DNA of 64,000 nucleotides from Candidatus Amoebophilus asiaticus 5a2 (GCF_000020565.1 NC_010830.1:1654001-1718000); one strand, 5' to 3'; positions 1 through 8,478 are shown, counted from the first letter of the stretch. Notes: generated by a model from the sequence alone, not told the origin. Numbers and translations are program-made.

Positions 1-580
1 TTTGGGGTTCATCACGTTCATTGTTTATCCATTCTTCATAGGTAGGCTCTCTTTCTTCATCATCTATTTCCCCTTTTTCCCACTCTTCTTCTCCTTGATC
101 TATTAATTTTACTTTATCTTCTTTTTCATCTTCACTTTTGCCCCCTCCCATTAACCATGGTTTATGTATACCTATTTTAACTGGCGTCCCCTTTTCATCA
201 AATTCTACTTGGATGCGATATTGCTGAATTCTTTTAGGTAAGTGTGCTAAACTTCTTAAATCTGTCCCCTTTTCTATGGATACAGATATCCCATTAAAAA
301 CCTTATTTTTTTCATCTACTATTTCTACACTGGCCTGGAGCTGCCCTTTATCCTCGTACAATGTAACTGCATGCCCACCTTGTGCTGTCAATTGTTTATC
401 TATTAAAGGTTGGATATTAGTTAGAGGAATAATGGCTTGTGTATTAGTTTGTATAGGCGCTGTTTGTTCTTCCCCGGTAGGAATAAGTGGATTATTGCCG
501 AATTTCCCTCCACAACTTTGTAAGCATAAGCTTATAAGTAAAATACGAGCAACAAATCGCTGGAATGAATTAAAGTTCAT
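1..580 (-). CDS. Lipoprotein with shared N-terminal module, 3' end outside window
   Basis: Only the first 193 residues are visible; the frame is still open at base 1. The N-terminus is a signal peptide with lipobox LQSC (Cys23), so an exported lipoprotein is expected. Residues about 55-148 form the module shared with four other proteins here (core GGHAVTLY, end LMGGG), followed by an acidic linker rich in Glu, Asp and Lys. The first 25 residues are nearly identical to those of the gene starting at 4363, so the two are recent paralogues at this end. The ATG at 580 is chosen because the signal peptide starts there and a sigma70-like promoter lies just upstream. The C-terminal cargo domain is unknown because it is outside the window. 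Confidence 0.85.
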   Translation of the reverse strand, partial: MNFNSFQRFVARILLISLCLQSCGGKFGNNPLIPTGEEQTAPIQTNTQAIIPLTNIQPLIDKQLTAQGGHAVTLYEDKGQLQASVEIVDEKNKVFNGISVSIEKGTDLRSLAHLPKRIQQYRIQVEFDEKGTPVKIGIHKPWLMGGGKSEDEKEDKVKLIDQGEEEWEKGEIDDEEREPTYEEWINNERDEPQ

Positions 581-604
581 AAAGTTTTACGTTAGAAGGG
601 AAGT

Positions 605-633
605 ATAATAAGGTATAAAAAACTTATTTACAA
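605..633 (-). promoter_or_regulatory. Sigma70-like promoter of the lipoprotein gene
   Basis: Read on the minus strand there is TTGTAA, a spacer of exactly 17 bp, then TATTAT, about 25 bp before the ATG at 580. The same arrangement (TTGNAA-17-TATTAT) is present before the genes starting at 4363 and 12693. Conservation of boxes and spacing across three paralogous loci is the main support. Confidence 0.6.
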
Positions 634-650
634 GAATAGGTTAGTCTTTC

Positions 651-677
651 TACACTTTAAATTGCATTTAAAGTGTA
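651..677. promoter_or_regulatory. Conserved palindrome upstream of lipoprotein promoter (copy 1)
   Basis: A near-perfect palindrome with arms TACACTTTAAAT and ATTTAAAGTGTA and a short centre. It sits 17 bp upstream of the -35 box of the minus-strand lipoprotein gene. Matching copies occur at 7745-7771 and 12762-12787 with conserved flanking sequence. Position suggests an operator for an activator or repressor; a divergent-transcription terminator is the alternative, but no U-tract follows. Confidence 0.6.
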
Positions 678-932
678 CTTAATATCAAGTAATAGCTCAA
701 CAGGGAAAAAGTATATAGCTTTTAGATTATTAATGCTGCTAGGTAAAATATATTAAGAATTTTATTTCTTCTTTAAGCTCTTTTATTCTAATCTTTTTTC
801 CAGGCTTCTTTAGTAACTTTAATAAAGTTTAGATACTTTATTGAAATACATTCTCTAAAAAATGGTTGCTTATCTTTTGCTTAACATGAGTAAGGTAAAC
901 TTTATCCATAAATACTATAAATAATTGGTGCA

Positions 933-1139
933 ATGAAAATACTACTAGACATACCCGATAATCAAGCATCTTCTTTAATAGATGTGTTAAGAAGCATCTC
1001 GCATGTGAGGGTAAAACCACTCACTGATGCAAAAGCTTTATTAATGGAGGAAATAAAAGAGGCTGTTGATGAAATACAACTAATTAAAACAGGTGCAAAG
1101 AAAGCCCGTAATGCTGAAGATTTTTTGAATGAATTATAA
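933..1139 (+). CDS. Antitoxin of a RelE/ParE-type toxin-antitoxin pair
   Basis: A 68-residue protein beginning MKILLDIPDNQ, of the type found as a small antitoxin before RelE/ParE-like toxins in Bacteroidota and cyanobacteria. The N-terminal beta strand and helical, charged C-terminus fit a DNA-binding or toxin-wrapping antitoxin. Its stop overlaps the start of the toxin gene by 11 bp, the usual translational coupling of type II modules. No specific family name can be assigned by eye. Function (neutralising the toxin, autoregulation) is inferred from the pairing. Confidence 0.7.
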   Translation: MKILLDIPDNQASSLIDVLRSISHVRVKPLTDAKALLMEEIKEAVDEIQLIKTGAKKARNAEDFLNEL

Positions 1140-1458
1140 TGTAAAATCTACTAATGTATTTGAGCGGCAGGCAAAAAGACTCATCAAAAAATACGCTTCG
1201 CTTAAGCAGGAGCTTTTTCAACTAGTTCAGCAATTAAAAGACAATCCTAAATTAGGAACAGCTATTGGTGGAGAATGTTACAAGATACGTATTTCAGTTG
1301 CCTCTAAAGGAAAAGGTAATTCAAGTGGTGCACGAGTCATTACTAATTTTGTAGTTACAGATAATACCGTCTACCTACTTTACATTTACGATAAGTCCGA
1401 TCAGGAAACACTTTCCGATAAGGAGCTGAAAGAACTCTTAAAATGTATCAACATATAG
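1129..1458 (+). CDS. RelE/ParE superfamily toxin
   Basis: A 109-residue basic protein with the RelE-fold pattern: helical hairpin with FERQAKRLIKKY near residue 11, then the strand motif CYKIRISV (around 50), and C-terminal strands with VYLLYIYDKSD. This matches RelE/ParE (mRNA interferase or gyrase poison) families. RelE members usually cleave mRNA at the ribosome; which activity applies here cannot be told from sequence. It is translationally coupled to the antitoxin and lies between two lipoprotein-module loci. Length is normal, so the system is probably intact. Confidence 0.75.
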   Translation: MNYNVKSTNVFERQAKRLIKKYASLKQELFQLVQQLKDNPKLGTAIGGECYKIRISVASKGKGNSSGARVITNFVVTDNTVYLLYIYDKSDQETLSDKELKELLKCINI

Positions 1459-1634
1459 AGATTCTAAACAAACACCCTACTCATGAAAGCTTATTTCAAG
1501 AGGCTACTTGGGACACAAGTGTTATGCTAGAGTCATTTACAAACTATTATTCAATATTTAGATACTATTGCTCCAACAATCAATTTTATTTAACTTTTTA
1601 TAATAGGATAAAAGTACTGGATAAGTACTTAGAA

Positions 1635-3392
1635 TTATTTCCCCCAGCTAATCCAAAGACCATCCTCTCTATTTGTATTGCTTGTACTTAGTTCCTCATA
1701 TCCATCAATAATAGACGGCAAATTTTGTTTATAACGCTCATGCAATGTAACCCAAGTTTTATGTACTAGCTCATGGTAGTATCTACAATTATTCAATTGT
1801 GCTTGTTGGTGCTTGATGATAAGACGCTTGTTATTTGTCTGTTCTGCCTCCATTATTTTTTCTACCAATTGCTCAACATTGGGGTTTAACGGATCATCAA
1901 TCAAGAGTAAAGAAATAGGTTCTTTTAATTTTACTTTATAACATCCGTTAGCTGAAGTTGCCCTATAAGATTCAATATAGGGCTTAAGTTCATTTTGGGC
2001 CCATTTGCGAAATTCTTGGTGTAATATACCTCTTTGCACATCTGAATTAACATGGTTGCCACGTCCTGTGATAATAGTACACTCAGACTCAAACTTATTA
2101 TATCTCTTTACAATAAATTCTTTTACTTTATCAAAAGCTTCTTTCAGTGTTGCGTGATGTAAGTCTAAAGTGGCTTGTTTGGTATTATAGAAACAAAAAT
2201 AAAGACGATTTTCTTGCAACGCTACAATTGTGGATGGTGAACTTGAAAGCTCATAAAAGAAATACCTTGCTAGACTATTCAAAGTGTTGCTATCATAGCT
2301 ATATAACTCATTTACATTAAATTTTATATCAGGATGTAAGCTAAATATAAATGTGATATAAGGATATTTTGCCTTTTTTAAAGTTGAATTGATGAGTTCT
2401 CGAAGTTCTTCATGGCATTCATTAAGTTTAGTCTTGGTTAGTATAATAGGCTTAACAAGAACTTTATCTTGAAATCCATGCTTCCCTTCTTTAAAGTCCT
2501 CTTCTTGAAAACCAGCTCGAACCATTAAATTATAAAAAGTTGTTGGGTTTAAATAGGTTGTATCGAGCTTACCTCCATGAAACAAGTAGGGAAATGATTT
2601 TGTCCGTAGTTCTTCTTGAGTATAATTTTTAATGCTTAATTCTTTCTTATAAACATCCCAGACGCCTTGCTCTGACTTATTTCCTTCTGTAGCATAATTA
2701 CGGCTGCTTATACTTATGGGATATTTATAGGATCGCATATGTGCCAATAGCCATTGCATATGTTCAACAATATCTTCACCCATTACTTTATATTTAAGTT
2801 GATATAACTCACAGGCTGAATCTGCTGCTGTTTTTTCAACTAAATAATCTAGGCAAGAACGAAGTTGATGCCAACTATATTCCGAGAAATATATTTCTGA
2901 AGCTTGGGAATCAATCTTCAGATGCTTGTCAATAAGTTTAGCAAGCTGATGAGTACGATTCTTCCTTTGTTGAACAAAAGGGGCTTTACGATTTAAAGCT
3001 AGTGCATAACATAGATCTTCAAACGTCGGTGAATCTAGTATTTTTAGCAATCGGTCCATTCCTTGTGCAGCTGCTAAATACTTCCCTGCCGTTTCTAGAG
3101 CTATAATCTCTGCCCTTAACCGAGTGGTAATGCTTTCAACTGGCCCAGCTTCAGCAATGCTACAACTAACAGAGCTTGCTTGTCCGCTTGTGTCTTTTTG
3201 TGCCTTCTTCATTTGTTGCTCCTGTAGGGCAGCTTGCTTCTTATTTTTCCTAGATTTTATGGACTTACCTTTATATAAGGCAAGATTTTTAGAAGAGTCT
3301 GAAGCAGTAGAGGAAGAAATAGCAACCGGCAATCCTACCTGTGGACCCTCATTTTTTTCTCTCCAATAGGAAACTGTACTAAATCTTGGCAA
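1635..3392 (-). CDS. Smr-domain protein, probable C-terminal half of a frameshifted lipoprotein
   Basis: A 585-residue reading frame. Residues about 408-470 carry the Smr signature: LDLHHATLKEAF and the ITGRGNH motif. Smr domains are nuclease or nucleic-acid-binding domains of MutS2 and related proteins. The rest is helical and not recognised, with a basic stretch (KGKSIKSRKNKK) near residue 41. It has no signal peptide and no clear start: its first codons overlap the end of the lipoprotein frame (3335-4363) by 58 bp in another frame, at a seven-A run. Adding one A would join the two into a protein of about 900 residues. I therefore read it as the cargo of that lipoprotein, separated by indel or rejoined by slippage. 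An independent short Smr protein is the alternative. Confidence 0.7.
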   Translation of the reverse strand: MPRFSTVSYWREKNEGPQVGLPVAISSSTASDSSKNLALYKGKSIKSRKNKKQAALQEQQMKKAQKDTSGQASSVSCSIAEAGPVESITTRLRAEIIALETAGKYLAAAQGMDRLLKILDSPTFEDLCYALALNRKAPFVQQRKNRTHQLAKLIDKHLKIDSQASEIYFSEYSWHQLRSCLDYLVEKTAADSACELYQLKYKVMGEDIVEHMQWLLAHMRSYKYPISISSRNYATEGNKSEQGVWDVYKKELSIKNYTQEELRTKSFPYLFHGGKLDTTYLNPTTFYNLMVRAGFQEEDFKEGKHGFQDKVLVKPIILTKTKLNECHEELRELINSTLKKAKYPYITFIFSLHPDIKFNVNELYSYDSNTLNSLARYFFYELSSSPSTIVALQENRLYFCFYNTKQATLDLHHATLKEAFDKVKEFIVKRYNKFESECTIITGRGNHVNSDVQRGILHQEFRKWAQNELKPYIESYRATSANGCYKVKLKEPISLLLIDDPLNPNVEQLVEKIMEAEQTNNKRLIIKHQQAQLNNCRYYHELVHKTWVTLHERYKQNLPSIIDGYEELSTSNTNREDGLWISWGK

Positions 3393-4363
3393 TTTTCTGA
3401 TGTGGCACTGTGCACTGTTTCTATTTTGCCTTGCTTCTCTTTGTTCTCAATTTCCAAATGCTGTTGAGGCGTCTGCTCAGTTTTTTTATCTGTTGATTTG
3501 TTAACTTTAAGTCTTTGTTTTTGCCTTTGCCGTTTCTTTCTCCCATTTTTAGAGTATATTTTAGCTGCTTGCCCTTGTTGTGGATTACTCACTTGCGTTT
3601 GCTCCGTAATATTTCCCTCATCATCCTTTAGTTTTTCTTTTCCCTTTTCCTGGTTCTTTCTGCTTGTTAATTCTGTGTTTTCCGTGCCTGTTTGAACTTC
3701 TTGATGTGGCTCACTTAGATTTTGGAAATGATGTATTTCATTTGTGGAAAATGACTCCGTTGCATCTTTCTCATATATAGGCTCAGCAGTTCCAAAAGAT
3801 AACTGAACTATTAAGTCAGTGATATCCATTTCTTTATGTCCTATTTCTTGCCTCAAGTTAACTTCTTCTTGCTCTTTAGGCTTTACATTTTGCTCTTCTA
3901 AAGGCCGAGTAAACATATTTCCTCCTCCCATTAGCCCTGCTCTTTTATAAACCATTACTTTCGCTGGCTGGTTGCCTTTGGCTAATTGAATATAAATACG
4001 GTTTTGCTGTATTTTTTTAGGTAAGTGTATGAGACTTGCTACATCTATTCCCTGCTTTACCTCCACAGGCACTCCATTGTAAACTTTATCCTTCTCATCC
4101 ACTACTTCTACACTTGCTTGCAGTTCTCCTTTATATTTGTAAAATGTAACCGCATGACCTCCTTGGGCTGTTAATGTTTGATCGACTAAAGGATGGATAC
4201 TTGTTTGATCGATTATTTCTTGTGTGTGCGTTGTTATGTGCGCTGGTTGCTTTTCACAAGTAGGGATAAAAGGATTATTGTCAAATCCTCCTCCACAGCT
4301 TTGTAAACATAAGCTTACAAGTAAAATACGAGCAACAAATCGCTGAAATGAATTAAAGTTCAT
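3335..4363 (-). CDS. Lipoprotein with shared N-terminal module (upstream part of Smr fusion)
   Basis: A 342-residue frame with signal peptide and lipobox LQSC (Cys23). Residues about 55-148 are the shared module (QGGHAVTFYKYKGELQ to LMGGG). It continues into a hydrophilic linker with a strongly basic patch, GRKKRQRQKQRLK, near residue 275. The frame ends shortly after an A7 run where the Smr frame takes over. The promoter (TTGTAA-17-TATTAT) is kept, but an IS has landed 5 bp upstream of the -35 box and removed the palindrome found before the other two loci. Expression may therefore be altered. Function unknown; probably a surface-exposed or secreted host-interaction protein. Confidence 0.8.
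   Translation of the reverse strand: MNFNSFQRFVARILLVSLCLQSCGGGFDNNPFIPTCEKQPAHITTHTQEIIDQTSIHPLVDQTLTAQGGHAVTFYKYKGELQASVEVVDEKDKVYNGVPVEVKQGIDVASLIHLPKKIQQNRIYIQLAKGNQPAKVMVYKRAGLMGGGNMFTRPLEEQNVKPKEQEEVNLRQEIGHKEMDITDLIVQLSFGTAEPIYEKDATESFSTNEIHHFQNLSEPHQEVQTGTENTELTSRKNQEKGKEKLKDDEGNITEQTQVSNPQQGQAAKIYSKNGRKKRQRQKQRLKVNKSTDKKTEQTPQQHLEIENKEKQGKIETVHSATSENCQDLVQFPIGEKKMRVHR
3352..3358 (-). other. A7 homopolymer at the lipoprotein/Smr frame junction
   Basis: Seven consecutive A residues on the coding (minus) strand, inside the overlap of the two frames. In the upstream frame the codons are GAG AAA AAA ATG; one extra A gives GAG AAA AAA AAT and enters the Smr frame. This is a candidate site of transcriptional slippage, an indel mutation, or a sequencing undercall. 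Confidence 0.6.
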
Positions 4364-4387
4364 AAAGTTTTGAGTTAGAAGAGAAGT

Positions 4388-4416
4388 ATAATAAGGTATA
4401 GAAAACTTATTTACAA
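4388..4416 (-). promoter_or_regulatory. Sigma70-like promoter separated from its palindrome by an IS
   Basis: TTGTAA, 17 bp, TATTAT on the minus strand, nearly the same sequence as before the gene starting at 580. The IS boundary at 4421 is only 5 bp upstream. The palindrome that belongs here is now at 7745-7771, across the IS nest. Confidence 0.6.
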
Positions 4417-5718
4417 CAATAGAACTGCTGCGAAAAAGGTTGACAAAGAAGATAAAAAGGGTTAAGATGTAATTCTTATTATATAAAAGGAATAAGTATG
4501 CATTTAACCTACGCGAGGATAAGCAAACATCCCTATAACTTTAGAAGAATAACTGGCTTGAGACTAGAAACCTTTGAGCAATTAGTTTTAAAAGTAAGGC
4601 CTGTATTTGAAGAGCTAGAATCAAGCAAGCTGCGCCATGGTAGGATGAGTCATTTACCTACCTTGGAAGATAAATTGCTCTGTGTACTCATGTATTATCG
4701 CACTTATATTAGCCATGTGTTTTTAGGCTATTTGTTTAATCTGCATAATTCTAACATATGCCGCTTGCTCGCGAAAAATGGAGCCATTACTAGCTAAGAA
4801 GATTAGCATTAAAAAAGATCGCAGCTTAACCTCAGATAAGGTATTGCGCATATTAGCAGATGTGAGTGAACAGCCTACGCAAAGGCCTAGTAAAAAGCAA
4901 AAGAAATCATATTCAGGCAAGAAAAAGAGACATACTATAAAAACAGAGATAGTGATGGGAGAAGATGGAAAGATACTCTCTGTATCCAAATCCCATAAAG
5001 GAAAAGTGCATGACTTTAAAATCCGTAAAGGAGAAAAACTCTTACCTAAGGAAAGCTTAAAGCTAGCAGATAGTGATTTCTATGATAAAAGCAACCTTTA
5101 AAAAATTATCAGTTTACTTTTATCCATAACCTCCTTAAGCTACTTGTTTATACTCATGCATTTTTCCATCTCTAACACAAGCAAACACCTTAAGTAGTAT
5201 TTTATTTCTTATAGCATTAATAACACTCATCTTATTTTTTCCTTGTTTTACTTTTTTCTCATAATACTCCTTCATTTCAACATTATTTCTAATTGAGCTT
5301 AAGGCACACATGTGTAAGGAAGTTTTTAAAGTTTTATTGGCCATCGGATGTACTTTAGTTCTTCCTCTAATGCTACTTCCTGAACTATATTCGAAAGGAG
5401 CTACTCCAGCATAACAAGCTAATTGTTTAGCATTATCAAATCGCTTAAAATTATGAGTATAAATCATCAGATGAATAGCTGTTACAAAGCCTACTCCAGG
5501 TACAGAACGTATGATCTGATACTTGTTTTCTAATTCCTTTTGTTGCTGAATAATCTGTTTTATCTTGTCCTCTATTGCTCTTATTTCTTTCTCCAGGCTA
5601 GCTAAAGTTTGTTTAGAGGATTCTTCTAACATAGTTGCATTTTTTTTCAACCCAGTCTCTCTAAGTTCTTTAATAGGTGCTAGCAAGGCTACTCTAGCTT
5701 GGATTAAACGTTCTCTTA

Positions 5719-6589
5719 GAGGCTGTCTAAAAAGCCAAAATGGAGTCATAAAAGCCGCTTAAGCATGATTCTAATCATAACAATTTTAATATGTGTTTCA
5801 GAAGACTTGGGATTATGCTCGTAATCTTTAGAGAGCCTCCTAGAAAAACTCAGCCAAGCAAATGTACGCTCGACTATCCATCGCTTTTTTAGAATATGAA
5901 ACCCATTTGAGAGCCGTTGTACAACTTCTAAAGTATAACCTAGCACCCCATAAGCCCACATTATACATCCTTTCTGGTATCCTCCATCTACCCATATGTG
6001 TTTAATAGAAGGGAATGTATTAAAAAGGCGAATAAGCAAAAGATGACATCCTCTTGAGTCTGATAAGTGAGCTGAATGTACTACCACACAAAGTATAAGC
6101 CCCAGCGTATCAACAATAATATGCTGCTTACGGCCTTTTACTTTTTTTGCTGCATCATAGCCTCTCGACCCCCTTTTTGTGCTGTTTTAACCGAGCGGCT
6201 ATCCATAATGGCAGCGCTAGGTATGGCTTGTTTGCCCAACTTTTCTCGTACTTGATCTCGAAGTGTATCATGGACTAAGTCCCATTTACCATTTCTTCGC
6301 CAGCGATAATACAAGTCATAAACACTTTTTCAGGGTGGAAAATGGGCAGGTAGCATGCGCCATTGACAGCCTGTTTTTTCTAAATAGAAAATAGCATCTA
6401 ATACTTCTCTTATAGTGTATTTACGGGGTCGGCAAGGACCTATGTAAGTAACTAATGGTTCTAACACTTCCCATTCCTTATCTGTTAAATCGCTAGTGTA
6501 TGGCATAGCTGTTAGTTTAAAGTTCACTAACTAATTTTATAAAGTTTTGTCTGCTTTTCCTATCTAAATTACCCTTTTTAGACAGCCTC
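5719..6589 (-). mobile_element. IS1031/IS427-like (IS5 family) element nested in IS110
   Basis: Terminal inverted repeats GAGGCTGTCTAAAAA at both ends, flanked by the direct repeat TTA (5716-5718 and 6590-6592), which fits the TNA target of the IS1031 group. Length 871 bp. It is the innermost level of the nest, hence the youngest insertion at this place. Confidence 0.85.
5746..6506 (-). pseudogene. IS5-family (DUF4096 + DDE_Tnp_1) transposase with stop and frameshift
   Basis: The N-terminal half begins [18 protein letters not shown] at 6506 and ends HFPP followed by TGA where relatives have Trp. In the same frame it continues to KTAQKGG. A -1 shift at the run CAAAAAGGGGG leads into GSRGYDAAKKVKGRK and on to the catalytic C-terminus (IWVDGGYQKG, RWIVERTFAWL). 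The family often uses a frameshift to join two ORFs, so the shift may be programmed. The in-frame TGA is a lesion unless Trp is read there. Confidence 0.75.
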
Positions 6590-7127
6590 TTAGAGCAGAT
6601 AAATCATCTATTTGTTGCAAAGACTCATCTTTAGTTGAGAATTGGCGAGCTTTATCTTGATTCCTAAAAGCGTAAAAACAAATTCTTTGAGCATCTATTT
6701 GATCACTTTTACCTCTTTGTACTCCATTGCTCCATTTAATGGAAGTAGCGTTTTCTACCCATATGAAAGCTTGGTGGCTTTGAAGAAAACTTACCAAAGA
6801 CCGATGGTAGATTCCGGTGTTTTCTAGGCATACAAGGATTTGTTCAATTGGAGCCTTATGTTTTTTAAGCCAAGCTATCAAAGCTTGATAACCTTTTAAG
6901 TTATTAGTAAACTTATGGGATACAATAGAATCGTTGGCTTTATTTTGGCTCAATGCTACATCAATCGTTTTTTTAGATATATCTATGCCAAGAATGTGGG
7001 TATATTGCATATAATTTACTAGTATTAAATGGTTTAACATGTATTAGCTAACACAATGCATGTTATTATTCAAACCCGTGATAATAAGCTTTAAGGCCTC
7101 AATTTCTATATGAATTTTAACCTGTAA

Positions 7128-7207
7128 CTAACACAAGGGGGATTGTATCACAATATAGGCTTCAAAGCCTCGCTATCAAGTTAAAGTGCCCCCTTGTAGT
7201 GTGTTAG
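7128..7207 (-). ncRNA. Candidate bridge RNA hairpin in the non-coding end of IS110
   Basis: Within the roughly 385-bp non-coding end upstream of the IS110 transposase, arms CTAACACAAGGGGG and CCCCCTTGTAGTGTGTTAG can pair, enclosing a small palindrome AGGCTT-CA-AAGCCT. IS110 group elements encode a structured bridge RNA in exactly this position that pairs with donor and target DNA. The structure is visible; the bridge function is inference from the family. Confidence 0.45.
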
Positions 7208-7744
7208 TTTTATTTATTTCAAAAATTATCTATCCATTCAAAAGTCTAACTTATGAGTATCTTCCAAGCTTTGCTCATGTGGACAACTTATAATTATAAC
7301 AATTGATTTATATTATATCTATTATTATAGTGTTGTTATTTAAAGACTAAGACTAAGGTTTATATTAGCTATTAATTTACACTACAAGTCTAACGGGCTA
7401 TCAAGGCTGGCAAAAACTACAGAGCAATGTCATGATTCCCTATAAAAAGAGCCGTAAGCGGCCATTAACCAAAGAGCAGAAAGAACATAACAGAAAGCTA
7501 TCCTCCATACGTATGAAGGTGGAGCATAAGATAAGAGAGATCAAGGTGTTTAAGATTATGTCAGAAGTTTACCGTAACTTTGAGAACAAATATAACCTGC
7601 GCTTTAATATTATAGCGGGTATGATAAACTTCAAGCATGCTTTTTAACAAATAGCATCGCTACTGGCAAGATTCTCTCTCTGTTTTATTCAAATTCCTAC
7701 TCTATTTTATCTCTTTCGCAGAAGCTCTAATAGACTAGTCTTTC

Positions 7745-7771
7745 TACACTTTAAATGCGATTTAAAGTGTA
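7745..7771. promoter_or_regulatory. Conserved palindrome (copy 2), displaced from its lipoprotein promoter
   Basis: Arms TACACTTTAAAT and ATTTAAAGTGTA around a short centre. The left side ends at the IS target repeat AAT (7729-7731). Closing the IS gap would put it about 17-18 bp upstream of the -35 box at 4411-4416, the same place as in the other two copies. Confidence 0.6.
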
Positions 7772-8038
7772 CTCTAATTGAGTAATAAATGCAACAGGGA
7801 TAAATATACATAGTTACTATCCTTACAGTAACTTTTTGAGAAGCATTTGTCATGCAGGTATTTGCCTTTTAGTTGATAACATACCAGTCTAGCTGAATAC
7901 TCTGTCTAATAACTAAAACTCAGACTAGTAATCACTTTATGTAAAAAGTTAGCTCAAATATTATTCCTCTTGTTTAAATAAACATTTTAGCTATATTAGT
8001 AAACAGGACAATATTTTAAATAGTTTAAAAACATGAAT

Positions 8039-8224
8039 ATGAAAGAGTTTGAAAATCTACTAAAACATGTTAAAGATTTAGAAGAAGATTTTACAAAGTT
8101 TTATGATAAGAATAATAAAGCAGCAGGAACTCGTATTAGAAAAGGTATGCTAGAACTAAAAGAAATGGCACAGCGTATTAGATTGGAAGTACAAAACAAA
8201 AAGAATGAATCTGCTTCTGCTTAA
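8039..8224 (+). CDS. Histone H1-like protein, Hc1 family (copy 1)
   Basis: A 61-residue basic, helical protein (MKEFENLLKHVKDLEEDF, then NNKAAGTRIRKGM). It matches the Hc1-like Bacteroidota proteins annotated as histone H1: a Glu-rich helix followed by AAGTRxRKGMxELK and a Lys-rich tail. These bind DNA and probably help nucleoid compaction. An ATG two codons upstream (8033) is possible, but the paralogue at 13056 starts at this Met and has no in-frame upstream ATG. No Shine-Dalgarno sequence is seen, normal for Bacteroidota. A leader of about 270 bp, conserved in the paralogue, may carry regulation. Confidence 0.8.
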   Translation: MKEFENLLKHVKDLEEDFTKFYDKNNKAAGTRIRKGMLELKEMAQRIRLEVQNKKNESASA

Positions 8225-8478
8225 TGTGAGGGATTAAATAGTAACTAATACTTTTGACTAACCTTTCCTAAACATTCAGGACTGTTGATATAGTTTCTAT
8301 ACTTGAAGATTGCTACCGTTTGTGCTTATATAGCGGGCTTTATATTTCCTTTCGTGAGGTGACCACAAATAGAATTTTGGAGTATTTATATAATTTCTCA
8401 TCTTTTCGACGCTTGATTAAAAGATTATATACAAGCCCCTCAATCTTTACTAGCTTATAGTAGGGAAAATTATCTATT

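Larger units (their letters stand above)
5135..7010 (-). pseudogene. IS110-family transposase (DEDD recombinase), split by an IS
   Basis: Start ATG at 7010 gives MQYTHILGIDISKK, the first catalytic segment of the DEDD_Tnp_IS110 domain. The second half contains the Transposase_20 signature (VPGVGFVTAIHL, then LACYAGVAPFEYSSG). The two halves meet exactly at the TTA target repeats of the inner IS: LSALR joins RERLIQARVA in frame. Removing the inner IS gives 333 residues without other lesions, so only the insertion disables it and precise excision would restore it. Confidence 0.85.
5076..7395 (-). mobile_element. IS110-family element inserted in ISL2-like copy A
   Basis: The element separates ...GATAGTG from GG(C/T)TATCAAGG of the host IS. 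Without the inner IS (871 bp plus 3-bp repeat) it is about 1446 bp, normal for IS110. There are no obvious terminal inverted repeats or target duplication, as expected for this family. The transposase is on the minus strand and a long non-coding end (about 7011-7395) precedes it, the place where IS110 group members encode bridge RNA. Exact ends are approximate to within a few bases. Confidence 0.8.
4498..7647 (+). pseudogene. ISL2-like transposase, frameshifted and interrupted
   Basis: Same protein as the intact 275-residue copies. The N-terminal part (4498-4797) shifts frame near 4770, where a copy with one extra base reads GCTCGCG instead of GCTAAG. The central DDE part follows at 4778 onward and stops at about 5075, where an IS110-type element is inserted. 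The C-terminal 71 residues resume at 7396-7647. Two independent lesions make it non-functional. Confidence 0.85.
4421..7728 (+). mobile_element. ISL2-like (IS5 family) element, copy A, carrying a nested IS110 and IS1031-like element
   Basis: Ends are imperfect inverted repeats (start AGAACTGCTGCGAAA; end, read inversely, AGAGCTTCTGCGAAA). It is flanked by the 3-bp direct repeat AAT (4418-4420 and 7729-7731), fitting the ANT target duplication of the ISL2 group. The intact element is about 986 bp (see 24355-25340); this copy is 3308 bp because an IS110-type element sits in its transposase gene, itself split by another IS. Removing all three restores a lipoprotein upstream region like those before 580 and 12693. 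Confidence 0.85.
7732..8328. repeat. Duplicated palindrome-Hc1 segment (partner of 12749-13343)
   Basis: About 600 bp containing the palindrome, a non-coding leader of about 260 bp and a histone-like gene align almost base for base with 12749-13343. Similarity stops abruptly after TTTGTGCTTA. The duplication includes the boundary region of the adjacent lipoprotein gene, so the whole lipoprotein/Hc1 locus was probably duplicated. Confidence 0.85.

Noticed and set aside
276-608. Plus-strand frame of 110 residues
   Set aside because: Antisense shadow of the lipoprotein gene, which has a signal peptide, conserved module and promoter.
1443-1691. 82-residue plus-strand frame after the toxin gene
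   Set aside because: It overlaps the last toxin codons and the 3' end of the Smr frame in antisense; composition is poor and no family is recognised.
6330-6350. TGA read as tryptophan (alternative genetic code)
   Set aside because: The TGA replaces Trp in one dead transposase only. Other genes end at TGA normally (for example within the Toprim region) and housekeeping genes use TGG for Trp.
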